From contig NZ_JAKSYC010000069.1 in assembly GCF_022829585.1 (NCBI RefSeq), positions 62,001-126,000 on the forward strand: 64,000 nucleotides of DNA. The letters run 5' to 3'. The stretch comes from Methylobacterium sp. J-026 (GTDB lineage: Bacteria; Pseudomonadota; Alphaproteobacteria; Rhizobiales; Beijerinckiaceae). The position numbers and the translations under genes are program-made. Below, one piece after another: positions 29,745 through 38,572 of this stretch. How positions within the stretch are numbered: position 1 is the stretch's first letter; each line of letters begins with the position of its first letter. The notes beneath the pieces were generated by a model, which saw only the letters and a program-made list of their open reading frames with translations, had not been told where the DNA came from and made no database searches.

Positions 29745-31022
29745 ATGTCCGAGATCCGCAGACCCGTGGGGCGCGGCCGCTGGCTGCAACTCGCCTTCGG
29801 CGTCGTCTGCATGTGCATGATCGCCAACATGCAGTACGGCTGGACCTTCTTCGTCAATCCAATGCAGGAGCGCCACGGCTGGGACCGGGCGGCGATCCAG
29901 GTCGCCTTCACGCTGTTCGTGGTCACGGAGACGTGGCTGGTCCCGATCGAGGGCTGGTTCGTCGACAAGTACGGCCCGCGCATCGTCACCCTGTTCGGCG
30001 GGCTGCTCTGCGGCGTCGCTTGGGTGATGAACGCCTACGCCGACACCCTCACCATGCTCTACATCGCCGCCGCCATCGGCGGGACCGGGGCCGGCGCGGT
30101 CTACGGGACCTGCGTGGGCAACTCGCTGAAGTGGTTCCCGGACCGCCGCGGCCTCGCCGCCGGCATCACCGCGATGGGCTTCGGCGCCGGCTCGGCGCTG
30201 ACCGTCGTGCCGATCCAGGCGATGATCAAAGCCCAGGGCTACGAGGCCGCGTTCTTCGCCTTCGGCATCGGGCAGGGCGTCATCGTCATGCTGATCGCGC
30301 TGTTCCTGCGGGCGCCGGCCAAGGGTCAGGTCCCGGAGGTCGCCCGGGTCAGCCAGTCGAAGCGCGACTTCAAGCCCTCCGAGATGGTGCGCACGCCGAT
30401 CTTCTGGGTGATGTACGCCATGTTCGTCATGATGGCCGCCGGCGGCCTGATGGCGACCGCGCAGCTCGGCCCCATCGCAAAGGACTTCAAGATCGCCGAC
30501 GTGCCGGTCTCGCTGCTCGGGATCACGCTGCCGGCGCTGACCTTCGCGGCGACCCTCGACCGGGTACTCAACGGCGTCACGCGGCCGTTCTTCGGCTGGG
30601 TCTCGGACCATATCGGGCGCGAGAACACGATGTTCGTCGCCTTCGCCATCGAGGGGCTCGGCATCTACGCGCTCAGCCAGCTCGGCCAGAACCCGATCGC
30701 CTTCGTGCTGCTGACCGGCCTCGTGTTCTTCGCCTGGGGCGAGATCTACTCGCTGTTCCCCGCCACCTGCGGCGACACCTTCGGGTCGAAATACGCGGCC
30801 ACCAACGCCGGCCTGCTCTACACCGCCAAGGGCACGGCGGCGCTCATCGTCCCGTATACCAGCGTGCTCACGACCATGACCGGAAGCTGGCACACGGTGT
30901 TCCTGGCGGCCGCCGCGCTCAACATCCTGGCGGCCCTGCTGGCGCTCTTCGTGCTGAAGCCGATGCGCGCGGCCTACACCGGGAAGCGTGACACCAGCCT
31001 CGCCCCGGCGCTGGCCCAGTAA
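29745..31022 (+). CDS. oxlT: MFS transporter of the OxlT (oxalate/formate antiporter) type
   Basis: 425 residues, 12 predicted membrane helices. MQYGWTFFVNPMQERHGWDRAAIQVAFTLF in helix 1-2 and YGTCVGNSLKWFPDRRGLAAGITAMGFGAGSA in the middle of the N-half are typical of OxlT-like MFS proteins. A large cytoplasmic loop follows the sixth helix. It would import oxalate in exchange for formate, or import oxalate with protons. Substrate is inferred from the frc gene on the other side of the cluster and the shared operator-like motif. A clear terminator follows, and the aldolase starts 88 bases downstream. Confidence 0.82.
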   Translation: MSEIRRPVGRGRWLQLAFGVVCMCMIANMQYGWTFFVNPMQERHGWDRAAIQVAFTLFVVTETWLVPIEGWFVDKYGPRIVTLFGGLLCGVAWVMNAYADTLTMLYIAAAIGGTGAGAVYGTCVGNSLKWFPDRRGLAAGITAMGFGAGSALTVVPIQAMIKAQGYEAAFFAFGIGQGVIVMLIALFLRAPAKGQVPEVARVSQSKRDFKPSEMVRTPIFWVMYAMFVMMAAGGLMATAQLGPIAKDFKIADVPVSLLGITLPALTFAATLDRVLNGVTRPFFGWVSDHIGRENTMFVAFAIEGLGIYALSQLGQNPIAFVLLTGLVFFAWGEIYSLFPATCGDTFGSKYAATNAGLLYTAKGTAALIVPYTSVLTTMTGSWHTVFLAAAALNILAALLALFVLKPMRAAYTGKRDTSLAPALAQ

Positions 31023-31043
31023 CCCGCCGCGCGCGCACCGGAG

Positions 31044-31073
31044 AGCCCGGCGCCTTTACGGCGTCGGGCTTTT
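31044..31073 (+). terminator. Rho-independent terminator after oxlT
   Basis: An 11-bp stem with one G-U pair (AGCCCGGCGCC / GGCGTCGGGCT), a 5-base loop TTTAC and a TTTT end begins 21 bases after the oxlT stop. It suggests that expression of the aldolase downstream is reduced or driven separately. Confidence 0.8.
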
Positions 31074-31109
31074 GCGCCTACCCGGAGCCGGGCCTTCCGG
31101 AGATCGGTC

Positions 31110-31778
31110 ATGGACAGGGACGAGCGCAGCGCGCGGGAGAGCGTCGTGGCGGCGGCGCGGGATCTCGACGCGCAGGGGTTGAACCGCGGCACCTCCGGCA
31201 ACGTCTCGGTGCGCTTCCGCGACGGCCTGCTGATCACGCCCTCGGGCCTGCCCACGGCGCGGATGGGGCCGGACGACGTGGTCTCCATGGCCCTCGACGG
31301 CACGCACCCGCCGGATCAGAAGCCCTCATCGGAATGGCGCTTCCATCGCGACATCCTCGCGTCCCGGCGGGATTGCGGCGCCGTCGTCCATGCACATCCG
31401 GTCTACTGCACGGCCTTCGCCCTGTGCCGAAGGGAGATCCCGGCGGTCCACTACATGATCGCGGTCTTCGGGGGGCCGAACGTGCGTTGCGCCCCCTATG
31501 CGCCCTACGGTACCGCGGAGCTGTCGGATCTCGCGCTCGCTGCGCTCGCCGACCGCACAGTCTGCCTCCTGGCCAATCACGGCATGATCGCCGCGGGGGC
31601 GAACCTGGAGAAGGCCCTCTGGCTCGCCGTCGAGTTGGAGACGCTCTGCCACCAATACGCGGTGGCGCTTCAGGTCGGCACGCCGACGATCCTGTCCGAT
31701 CACGAGATCGGCACAACGGTCGAACGCTTTCGCGGCTATGGGCTGAATGCCGCCGGACCGGATCGGGACCGCGGTTGA
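31110..31778 (+). CDS. Class II aldolase/adducin family protein
   Basis: 222 residues, the length of fuculose-phosphate-type aldolases. Family features are LNRGTSGNVSVRF near the N-terminus, the SSEWRFHRDI acidic residue, the zinc-binding HAHPVYC pair and a later LLANHGMIAAG histidine. Such enzymes cleave or form phosphorylated sugar acids, or decarboxylate. The true substrate cannot be told from sequence. It lies between oxlT and the convergent formyltransferase-like gene (16 bases between stops), so it may handle a C2-C4 acid related to oxalate or formaldehyde/glycolate metabolism (inference). Confidence 0.85.
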   Translation: MDRDERSARESVVAAARDLDAQGLNRGTSGNVSVRFRDGLLITPSGLPTARMGPDDVVSMALDGTHPPDQKPSSEWRFHRDILASRRDCGAVVHAHPVYCTAFALCRREIPAVHYMIAVFGGPNVRCAPYAPYGTAELSDLALAALADRTVCLLANHGMIAAGANLEKALWLAVELETLCHQYAVALQVGTPTILSDHEIGTTVERFRGYGLNAAGPDRDRG

Positions 31779-31793
31779 GAGCCCTCGGCCGCC

Positions 31794-32726
31794 TCAGCGG
31801 CCGAGCGTCTGACCGACTGCGAGCCCCGTCTCCTTGGCATACTCGGCGGCCGAGACCTTCTTGCCGCCCTCCGCCTTGACCTTGCGGATCGCGATCCGGC
31901 CGCCCTGCGCGCAGACGCTGAACCCGTCCTCATCGACGGCGATCACCTCGCCGGGCTTGCCCTTCACGTCGGCCAGCCGCCGTACCGGGTGCAGGCAGGC
32001 ATCGAAGATCTGGAGCTTCCGGCCATCGAGGGTGGTCCAGGCCCCGGGGGCGGGGTTGGCCGCGCGGATCAGGTTGTAGATCTGCTCGGCATGGGCCGAC
32101 CAATGAATCTCGGCCTCGGCGGCGCGGAACCAGCCCTCGTAGGTCGCCGCGTCCTCATCCTGATCGACCTCGATGTGCTGGCCGGCCACGACGAGGTCGG
32201 CCGCTTCGAGCATCGCGTCCACCCCCATCGGGAAGAGGGCATCGAAATAGACCTCGCCCAACGTCGCGTCTGCGCCGATGGGGCAGGTCTTCTGGAGGAT
32301 CACCGGCCCCTCATCGAGCCCGTCCGTCGGCCGGAAGATCGTGAGGCCCGTCTGGACATCGCCCCGGGCGATCGGCCAGTTGATCGACGACGGCCCGCGA
32401 TAGCGCGGCAGCAGGCTCGGATGATACTGGATCGTGCCGTGCTTCGGGATGCTGACGAAGCTCTGGGGCGCGAACTGCAGGACATAAGCCATGATGCCGA
32501 TATCGGTGTCGAGGCCGCGCATCGCCGCCTCGGCCTCGGGACTCTTCAGGCTGGGGAACTGGAAGACCGGGAGCCCCTTCTCCTCCGCCGCGGTCTTCAG
32601 GACGTCCGGCTTCGCGCCCGGTTTCTCCGGCGCGCAGAAGACGGCGGCCACCGTGTCGCCCCGCTTCAAGAACGCCTCCAGCACGGCTTTTCCGAAATCC
32701 TGCTGACCGATGAAGGCGATGCGCAT
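31794..32726 (-). CDS. 10-formyltetrahydrofolate hydrolase/formyltransferase-like protein
   Basis: 310 residues from the ATG at 32726. The N-terminal two thirds follow the formyltransferase fold with IQYHPSLLPRYRGPSSINW (catalytic Asn/His region) and FRPTDGLDEGPVILQK (catalytic Asp). The C-terminal part resembles the second domain of Fmt. Overall it looks closer to the hydrolase domain of 10-formyl-THF dehydrogenase (ALDH1L1) than to methionyl-tRNA formyltransferase, judging from the YHPSLLPRYRGPSSINW and ATYEG ... IHW segments. It lies 234 bases downstream of frc on the same strand. It could move formyl units between folate and formate; the exact reaction is uncertain. Confidence 0.75.
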   Translation of the reverse strand: MRIAFIGQQDFGKAVLEAFLKRGDTVAAVFCAPEKPGAKPDVLKTAAEEKGLPVFQFPSLKSPEAEAAMRGLDTDIGIMAYVLQFAPQSFVSIPKHGTIQYHPSLLPRYRGPSSINWPIARGDVQTGLTIFRPTDGLDEGPVILQKTCPIGADATLGEVYFDALFPMGVDAMLEAADLVVAGQHIEVDQDEDAATYEGWFRAAEAEIHWSAHAEQIYNLIRAANPAPGAWTTLDGRKLQIFDACLHPVRRLADVKGKPGEVIAVDEDGFSVCAQGGRIAIRKVKAEGGKKVSAAEYAKETGLAVGQTLGR

Positions 32727-32891
32727 GCAAGCTCCTGAGCGTCGTCCCACCCGGGCCGTGGGGACAGATGAGGAAACTCCGAGCGGAGCGAGACCCGTCC
32801 CGATATGCGGTCATCGGCGCTCGGAGACGGACGATGCGACTCAAAACAGCAGGTCGTCGCGCCGGTTCCGATATCCGGGACGCGGCGCTTC

Positions 32892-32913
32892 GGGCGGCCC
32901 GACCAGGCCGCCC
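32892..32913. terminator. Hairpin between frc and the formyltransferase-like gene
   Basis: An 8-bp perfect stem GGGCGGCC / GGCCGCCC with a 6-base loop, 48 bases after the frc stop (minus strand). No T-tract. It may be a weak terminator or an mRNA stabiliser within an frc-formyltransferase transcript. The rest of the 234-bp gap shows no other gene. Confidence 0.35.
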
Positions 32914-32960
32914 AGGGTGACCGCGATATCCGATCGCAGCCGTTGGCGGCGGCGATTAGT

Positions 32961-34238
32961 TCATTCCGCAGCGATCTTCTGGACCGACCCGATCGCCCCC
33001 GAATTCGCGATCTCGTCGAACTCCGATTCGGAGTAGCCGAGCACGCTGCGCAGGATCTCCTCCGTGTGCTCGCCGAGCAGCGGCGAGCGCACCACGTCGC
33101 TCGGGCTCGCCGAGAGCTTGATGGGGTTGCCCACCGTCAGGTACTTGCCGCGGGTCGGGTGATCGACCTCCACGATGGTGCCGGTCTTCCGCAGGGCCTC
33201 GTCCTCGGCGATCTCCTTCATCGACAGGATCGGCCCGCAGGGGATGTCGTGCTTGTTCAGGGTGTCCATCGCCTCGAACTTCGACACCTTCATCGTCCAC
33301 GCCTCGATCCGCGTGAAGATCTCGTTGAGGTGCGGCAGGCGCGCCTTCGGCGTCGCGTAGTTCGGATCGGCCTTCCAGCTGGGCTCGCCGATGATGTCGC
33401 AGATCGGCTCCCAGACCGCAGCCTGGGTGATCACGTAGATGTAGGCGTTGGGATCCTGCTCCCAGCCCTTGCAGCGCAGGATGCGGCCGGGCTGGCCGCC
33501 GCCGGAATCGTTGCCCGCCCGCGGGGTCGCCTCGCCGAACGGGATGCCCTCGCCGAACTGGCTGTATTCCTTCAGCGGGCCATGCTCCAGACGCTGCTGG
33601 TCGCGCAGCTTCACCCGGCACAGGTTGAGCACGCCGTCCTGCATGGCGCAGTCGACCTTCTGGCCGAGGCCGCTCTGGGTGCGGTGGTAGAGGGCGGTCA
33701 CGATGCCGAGGGCGAGGTGCAGCCCGGTTCCGGAATCGCCGATCTGCGCGCCGGTGACCATCGGGATGCCGTCACGGAATCCGGTGGTCGAGGCCGAACC
33801 GCCCGCACATTGCGCGACGTTCTCGTAGACCTTGCAATCCTCGTAGCGGCCGGGCCCGAAACCCTTGACGGAGGCCAGGATCATCCGCGGGTTGGCCGCG
33901 TGGATCTTCTCCCAGGTCAGGCCCATCCGGGCGAGCGCCCCGGGGGCGAAATTCTCGACGAGCACGTCGCATTCCGCGATCAGGCGCCAGAGGACCTCCT
34001 TGCCCTTCGGGTTCTTCGAATCCAGCGTGATCGAGCGCTTGTTGTGGTTCAGCATCGTGAAATAGAGGCTGTCCACGTCCGGGAGGTCCTGGAGCTGCTG
34101 GCGCGTGGCGTCGCCCACGCCGGGCCGCTCGACCTTGATCACGTCGGCACCGAACCAGGCGAGGAGCTGGGTGCAGGTCGGGCCGGATTGAACGTGGGTG
34201 AAGTCCAGGATGCGGACGCCTTCGAGGGCCTTGGTCAT
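32961..34238 (-). CDS. frc: Formyl-CoA:oxalate CoA-transferase
   Basis: 425 residues, the usual class III CoA-transferase length. It transfers CoA from formyl-CoA to oxalate. The catalytic aspartate is Asp168 in [10 protein letters not shown] (Asp169 in Oxalobacter numbering). Gln17 in THVQSGP and Tyr59 in DSLYFTM match FRC active-site residues. Residue 48 is Gln, as I recall for E. coli YfdW, rather than the Trp of Oxalobacter. The glycine loop reads SGGGQPG. Its usual partner, oxalyl-CoA decarboxylase, is not in the window. A TGGTATAC-type site lies 225 bases upstream of the start. Confidence 0.93.
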   Translation of the reverse strand: MTKALEGVRILDFTHVQSGPTCTQLLAWFGADVIKVERPGVGDATRQQLQDLPDVDSLYFTMLNHNKRSITLDSKNPKGKEVLWRLIAECDVLVENFAPGALARMGLTWEKIHAANPRMILASVKGFGPGRYEDCKVYENVAQCAGGSASTTGFRDGIPMVTGAQIGDSGTGLHLALGIVTALYHRTQSGLGQKVDCAMQDGVLNLCRVKLRDQQRLEHGPLKEYSQFGEGIPFGEATPRAGNDSGGGQPGRILRCKGWEQDPNAYIYVITQAAVWEPICDIIGEPSWKADPNYATPKARLPHLNEIFTRIEAWTMKVSKFEAMDTLNKHDIPCGPILSMKEIAEDEALRKTGTIVEVDHPTRGKYLTVGNPIKLSASPSDVVRSPLLGEHTEEILRSVLGYSESEFDEIANSGAIGSVQKIAAE

Positions 34239-34462
34239 GATCGGTCTCGGAGCTGGGGGCGGTCGTCGGGATTTGGAGGCGCGGATCAGGCCGCGGGCGC
34301 GGAGGGCCTGCGGGTTCCCCGGGGGCGCGTTGCGCGGCGCGGGGTATCTGGGCCGGCTCGTCCCATCCTCGAACGGGTCATGTCTGCACTCCCTCCCGAC
34401 GCGCAGTCCCGTCGTGAACGCGAGACCGTCATGCGGACCCCCGGGTTACGGGTCCGACGATA

Positions 34463-34473
34463 TGTATACCACA
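34463..34473. promoter_or_regulatory. TGTATACCACA site upstream of frc, candidate GntR operator
   Basis: On the minus strand it reads TGTGGTATACA, sharing the TGGTATAC core with the perfect palindrome at 28288 and the oxlT-upstream variant at 29551. It lies in the 440-bp gap (34239-34678) between the divergent frc and the small gene at 34679. Nothing else in that gap is recognisable apart from GC-rich promoter-like DNA. Confidence 0.45.
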
Positions 34474-34678
34474 TGCCATTTGGCCGAAGCGAGAGCCATT
34501 CTGGCTGGCGCAATCGTGGCCGGCTACGCACGGTAAGCCGGCCCGGTGCCGGGCCCAGCGCGCTGCCGGACCCAGCGCCGGGATGGCGGCACACCCTTGG
34601 CATTTGAGCCGAAGCGGTTCATGATTTCGACAAAATCCGCAGCCGGCCGAACGACGCGATGCTGCAGGAGGAACGCCC

Positions 34679-34963
34679 ATGCTCGCCAGCACCAGCCTGA
34701 TCAAATCGTCCTGGATCGCCGTCGATGTCGCCCATGACCGGGCCGAGCGGGTGCTCGTGGTCGAGACGTACATCGCGGTCAGCCCGCTGGAACCCAATTT
34801 CGACGCGGCACAATACGAGCGTGTGCTCGCCTGCGTACAGAACGTGCTCAAGACCCACCCGGAGATCGACCGCGCGTCGATCCTGAGCATGCACCGCGGC
34901 TCCGGCTGCACGGCCCTGTTCCGCGAGGCGCCGGTGACGGCAAAGCAGCCCGCAGCGGCCTGA
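34679..34963 (+). CDS. Hypothetical small cytoplasmic protein
   Basis: 94 residues, no signal or membrane helix. CAGGAGGAACGCCC before the ATG is one of the best ribosome binding sites in the window, which supports it being real. Features are an N-terminal VAVDVAHDRAERVLVVETYIAVSP-like strand region, a helical segment YERVLACVQNVLKTHPEIDRASIL, and a short cysteine-containing tail. I recognise no family. It converges with the coiled-coil gene, with 6 bases between stops, and diverges from frc. Confidence 0.6.
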   Translation: MLASTSLIKSSWIAVDVAHDRAERVLVVETYIAVSPLEPNFDAAQYERVLACVQNVLKTHPEIDRASILSMHRGSGCTALFREAPVTAKQPAAA

Positions 34964-34969
34964 GACGGG

Positions 34970-35671
34970 TCAGGTTTCCTCTGCGGCCGCGCCACCCGTG
35001 ATCCCCGACGATTCCAGGGCGACCCGGGCCGCGTGGAACCACCAGAGCGGGATATCGCGATTGGCCTTCGTCAGTTCCGAGGCCCAGCCCTCCTTGGGCA
35101 TGACCTCCGCCCGATCGGCGAACAGGCGCAGAGCCGCCTCCGCCCGCTCCCGTCGGCAGCGCTCGCGGATCGCGTCCCGCTCCGCCGCGGCCCGGACCTC
35201 CGCCTGCTCGACGAGGCGCCGGGTGGCGAGGTCGTCCGCGTCGAAGGCGAATTGCTGCCAGAACGCCTCGGCCTCCCGCGCGACGTCACGCTCACGCCCC
35301 ATCCGCGCGAGCGCCGCCTCGGCCGCGTCCCGGGCCACTTCGGCGGCCTCTGCGCGGCTCAGCATCCGGTTGTTGGCCTCGAGCAACTCCCGTTCCCGCT
35401 CCGGCGCCATCCGCTGGCGCCGGAGCACGCGCAGCTCCTCTTCCCGCGCAGCCTCTTCCGCCGCGGCGGCGAGCAGCGGGGCGAGGGGGCCGGCGGCCAG
35501 GGCGTCGGCGCGCTGGAGATAGCGCTCGCGCTGGCCCGGAAGTCCATCTTCTAAGGCCTCATCGTCCCAGGCCGGACGATCAGGGTGACTGCTGCGATCG
35601 CACTCGTACAGGGCGCGTGCCAGGGCATTGCGCAGAGGGTCCGGAAGCGGCGCCGCGGCGTGCTCGTTCAT
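34970..35671 (-). CDS. Hypothetical Ala/Glu/Arg-rich helical protein
   Basis: 233 residues from the ATG at 35671 (MNEHAAAPLPDP). A short N-terminal globular part with DRPAWDDEALEDG is followed by a long charged, Ala-rich helical stretch (about 55-195) with heptad-like spacing, probably a coiled coil, and a C-terminal LTKANRDIPLWWFHAARVAL segment. No signal peptide. The aromatic C-terminal block is the part most likely to identify relatives. Function unknown. Confidence 0.55.
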   Translation of the reverse strand: MNEHAAAPLPDPLRNALARALYECDRSSHPDRPAWDDEALEDGLPGQRERYLQRADALAAGPLAPLLAAAAEEAAREEELRVLRRQRMAPERERELLEANNRMLSRAEAAEVARDAAEAALARMGRERDVAREAEAFWQQFAFDADDLATRRLVEQAEVRAAAERDAIRERCRRERAEAALRLFADRAEVMPKEGWASELTKANRDIPLWWFHAARVALESSGITGGAAAEET

Positions 35672-36679
35672 GAACCTGCATTCGCGAAGGGCGATCGACA
35701 CAGCTTACAACGCGGCGGGGCGAATAAAGAGACCAGGACGGCGCCGCGGGGATGAATTTTTCGACACGCCGTCATCGATGCGCGCCGCGAGACGCGTCGA
35801 AACGCTGCCATACCTGAGCGTTCCGATGCTTGGGTAAAAAAGACAGCGCCGATTCGACAGATCACCGCTCGGCCACCGCCGCTGCAGGTCTTGGGCAAAG
35901 CGCATCCCGAGATCCAAGAACGCACGGCGTTCTTCGCGCGAGCGCGTGAGATCATGGTGCGGTGCCGATGCCGTCGAGGCAGGTCACGCTCCCCGATCCG
36001 CCGCACAGGGATGTTCATATAGCGCTTCCGGATGCAGGCAATGGGCGGACCCTCACGCGTTTCGCTTCCTCCTTTGCGGGCTGCGATGTTCAGACATCGC
36101 CCGCTGCACGGCGCAACGCGCTCTCCCCCCGTTGCGACTACGGGCGACACAGGTTTGAGGTCTAAGCGAGCGCGCCGGTGAGATCGGCGGGGCTCGGGTT
36201 CCCTCTTCCGTGCGGGAGAGGGGGCCTGTCGCGCTGCGTCATGAGCCGCGTGCCTTGACCCTGTGTCGCCCGTAGCCCGTGCGGGGAGGCGTTGGAGGTG
36301 GGGGTGGCGCAGGATCGGGCGTGACGGTGTCTTCTGCACCACCCCACCCCTGACCCCTCCCCGCAAGGGGGAGGGGAAAAGCGCACCCTTTCAAAATTTT
36401 AGTGTCAGCCGGAGAAGCGTGAATCCGGTAGCCTCTGCGGGGGAGGGCGCGTGGCAGGTCTGGACTGCCGTACCCGTCGACCGGGCGATGGACCGAAACC
36501 CGAAATCCGGTTCCGATCGGCCCACCGCCGGCTGTCTCCGTCCGAAGCGTGGCCCCGAAAAACGCCGGCCTTCGGGTGCGCGACGGTGCGCCGGAATCCA
36601 TGCTCCGCATGCCGGCTCATATCGTGTGGCGCGGTTCACGGACGCGGGCTAAACTGGGGCGTGCGCCCGTCGCGCGGCG
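35672..36679. other. Gene-free kilobase
   Basis: About 1 kb with no convincing coding frame on either strand. The left part (35672-36130) is plain and somewhat less GC-rich. The middle (36138-36376) carries palindromic repeat-like structures described separately. The right part (36377-36679) has open but low-quality frames and leads into the histidine kinase start at 36680. Confidence 0.6.
36138..36376. repeat. Palindromic intergenic repeat-like element
   Basis: CTACGGGCGACACAGG (36138-36153) recurs as its exact reverse complement at 36260-36275, enclosing a 106-bp centre. Inside is a hairpin CCCTCTTCC / GGGAGAGGG (36201-36222, loop GTGC). After the right arm a second hairpin CCCCTCCCC / GGGGAGGGG (36354-36376) ends in AAAA. 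The arrangement resembles a mobile palindromic unit or MITE-like repeat rather than coding DNA. Multiple copies in the genome would be expected but cannot be seen from this window. Confidence 0.5.
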
Positions 36680-38572
36680 ATGCATCCCATGATCCATACC
36701 GGCTACAATCCGGCGCTCGTCGCCCTGTCGATCGGCCTGTCGGTCTTCGCCTCGTACACGGCGCTCGATCTCGCGGGGCGCATCCGCGGGGCGGCCCCGG
36801 GACCGCGCTGGTCTTGGGTCGCGGGTTCCGCCCTGGCGATGGGCGGGGGCATCTGGGCGATGCACTTCGTCGGGATGCTCGCCTTCGACATGGGCGTTCG
36901 GGCCACCTACCATCTCGGCCTGACTCTGCTCTCCCTGGTGATCGCCGTCGCGGCGACCGGGATGGCGTTCGCGTGGGTCGCCGACAAGGACGCGCAGCCG
37001 GCGGCCGTCCTGGTCGCGGGACCGCTCATGGGCCTCGGCATCGCCGGGATGCACTACACCGGCATGGCGGCGCTGCAGATCCCCGGGGACCTCGCCTACA
37101 ACCCGTCCATCGTCGCGGTCTCCGTCGCGATCGCGGTGACCGCGGCCACCGCCGCCCTGCGCCTCGCGTTCCGCCCGCACGGCGTCGGGCAGAGATTGCT
37201 CGCGGCCGGCGTCATGGGGCTGGCCGTGGCCGGGATGCACTACACCGGCATGGCGGCGGCGACCGTCACGGCGGTGGCGGCCGGTGCCCCCGCCGCCCAT
37301 GCCGCGATGCTGCCGCAGGGACAGCAGAACCTCGCGCTCTACGTCGCCGGGGCGACCTTCTTCATCCTGTTCCTGGCGATGCTGGGGTCGTCCCTCGACC
37401 AGCAGCGGGTCCAGCGCGACCTCCAGGCCAGCGAGGCCCGGTTCCGGGCCGCGATCCAGGCCGTCCGCGGCGTGCTCTGGACCAACGATGCCGCCGGCCG
37501 GATGATCGGCGAACAGCCGGGCTGGAGCGCCCTCACCGGTCAGACCCGCGCCCAGTATCAGGGCTACGGCTGGGCCGACGCGGTTCATCCGGAGGATGCC
37601 CAGGCCACGGTCCATGCCTGGAACGAGACCGTCCGGACCCGGACGACCTTCAACCACGAACACCGGGTGCGCATGGCGGACGGGAGTTGGCGTCACTACG
37701 CGATCCGCGCCATCCCGGTGCTCGACGCGCGCGGCGCCATCCGCGAGTGGGTCGGGGTCCACACGGACATCACCGAGCAGCGGGAGGCCGAGGCCGAGCT
37801 TCGGGAGTCGAACGAGGAGATCCAGCGCTACGCCTATATCGTCAGCCACGATCTGCGGGCGCCGCTGGTCAACGTCATGGGCTTCACCAGCGAGCTGGAG
37901 GCGACGCGGGTCGAGTTGCGCGCGGCCCTGTCCGGGCACCCGCAGGCCGAGCGGATCGACGCGGATTTCGGCGAGGCGCTCGGCTTCATCAAGGCGGCGG
38001 TCAACCGCATGGAGAGTCTGATCGCCGCCATCCTGAAGCTGTCCCGGGAGGGGCGGCGGCAGTTCATGCCGGAATCCCTGGACATGACGGCCCTGCTCCA
38101 GGGCCTCGCGGACGCGCACAGGCACCAGGCCGAGGCGGCCCGGGCGGTCGTGACGGTGGCGCCCGACCTGCCGCGGATCGTCGCCGACCGGCTCGCGATC
38201 GAGCAGATCTTCGGCAACCTGCTGGACAACGCCCTCAAGTACCTCGACCCGTCCCGCCCCGGGCAGATCGCCATGACGGCCCGCGCGGTCGGCAGCCGGG
38301 GCATCTGTTTCTCCGTCACCGACAACGGCCGCGGCATCGCCGCCCGGGACCATGCCCGCGTGTTCGAACTGTTCCGCCGGTCCGGGGCGCAGGACCGGCC
38401 CGGGGAGGGCATCGGCCTCGCCCACGTCAAGGCACTGGTGCGCTCCTTCGGCGGCCGGATCGAAGTCCGTTCGCAACTCGGCGCGGGCACGACCTTCGAC
38501 GTGACCTTGCCGCGCGGTGCGTCTACAGCGGTCCGGGAGGATTCCGAACCGGCGCCCCTCGCCGCCGCATGA
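36680..38572 (+). CDS. MHYT-PAS sensor histidine kinase
   Basis: 630 residues. The N-terminal membrane domain (about 1-240) has MHYT motifs MHFVGM, MHYTGM and MHYTGM, proposed to bind copper and sense oxygen, CO or NO. A PAS/PAC domain follows (about 255-375), then HisKA with phospho-acceptor His390 in YIVSHDLRAPLVNV. The HATPase (about 500-615) shows NLLDNALKY (N box), DNGRGIA (G1) and GEGIGLAHV (G2). Its stop overlaps the ATG of the next response regulator (ATGA), so the pair is translationally coupled. Confidence 0.92.
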   Translation: MHPMIHTGYNPALVALSIGLSVFASYTALDLAGRIRGAAPGPRWSWVAGSALAMGGGIWAMHFVGMLAFDMGVRATYHLGLTLLSLVIAVAATGMAFAWVADKDAQPAAVLVAGPLMGLGIAGMHYTGMAALQIPGDLAYNPSIVAVSVAIAVTAATAALRLAFRPHGVGQRLLAAGVMGLAVAGMHYTGMAAATVTAVAAGAPAAHAAMLPQGQQNLALYVAGATFFILFLAMLGSSLDQQRVQRDLQASEARFRAAIQAVRGVLWTNDAAGRMIGEQPGWSALTGQTRAQYQGYGWADAVHPEDAQATVHAWNETVRTRTTFNHEHRVRMADGSWRHYAIRAIPVLDARGAIREWVGVHTDITEQREAEAELRESNEEIQRYAYIVSHDLRAPLVNVMGFTSELEATRVELRAALSGHPQAERIDADFGEALGFIKAAVNRMESLIAAILKLSREGRRQFMPESLDMTALLQGLADAHRHQAEAARAVVTVAPDLPRIVADRLAIEQIFGNLLDNALKYLDPSRPGQIAMTARAVGSRGICFSVTDNGRGIAARDHARVFELFRRSGAQDRPGEGIGLAHVKALVRSFGGRIEVRSQLGAGTTFDVTLPRGASTAVREDSEPAPLAAA

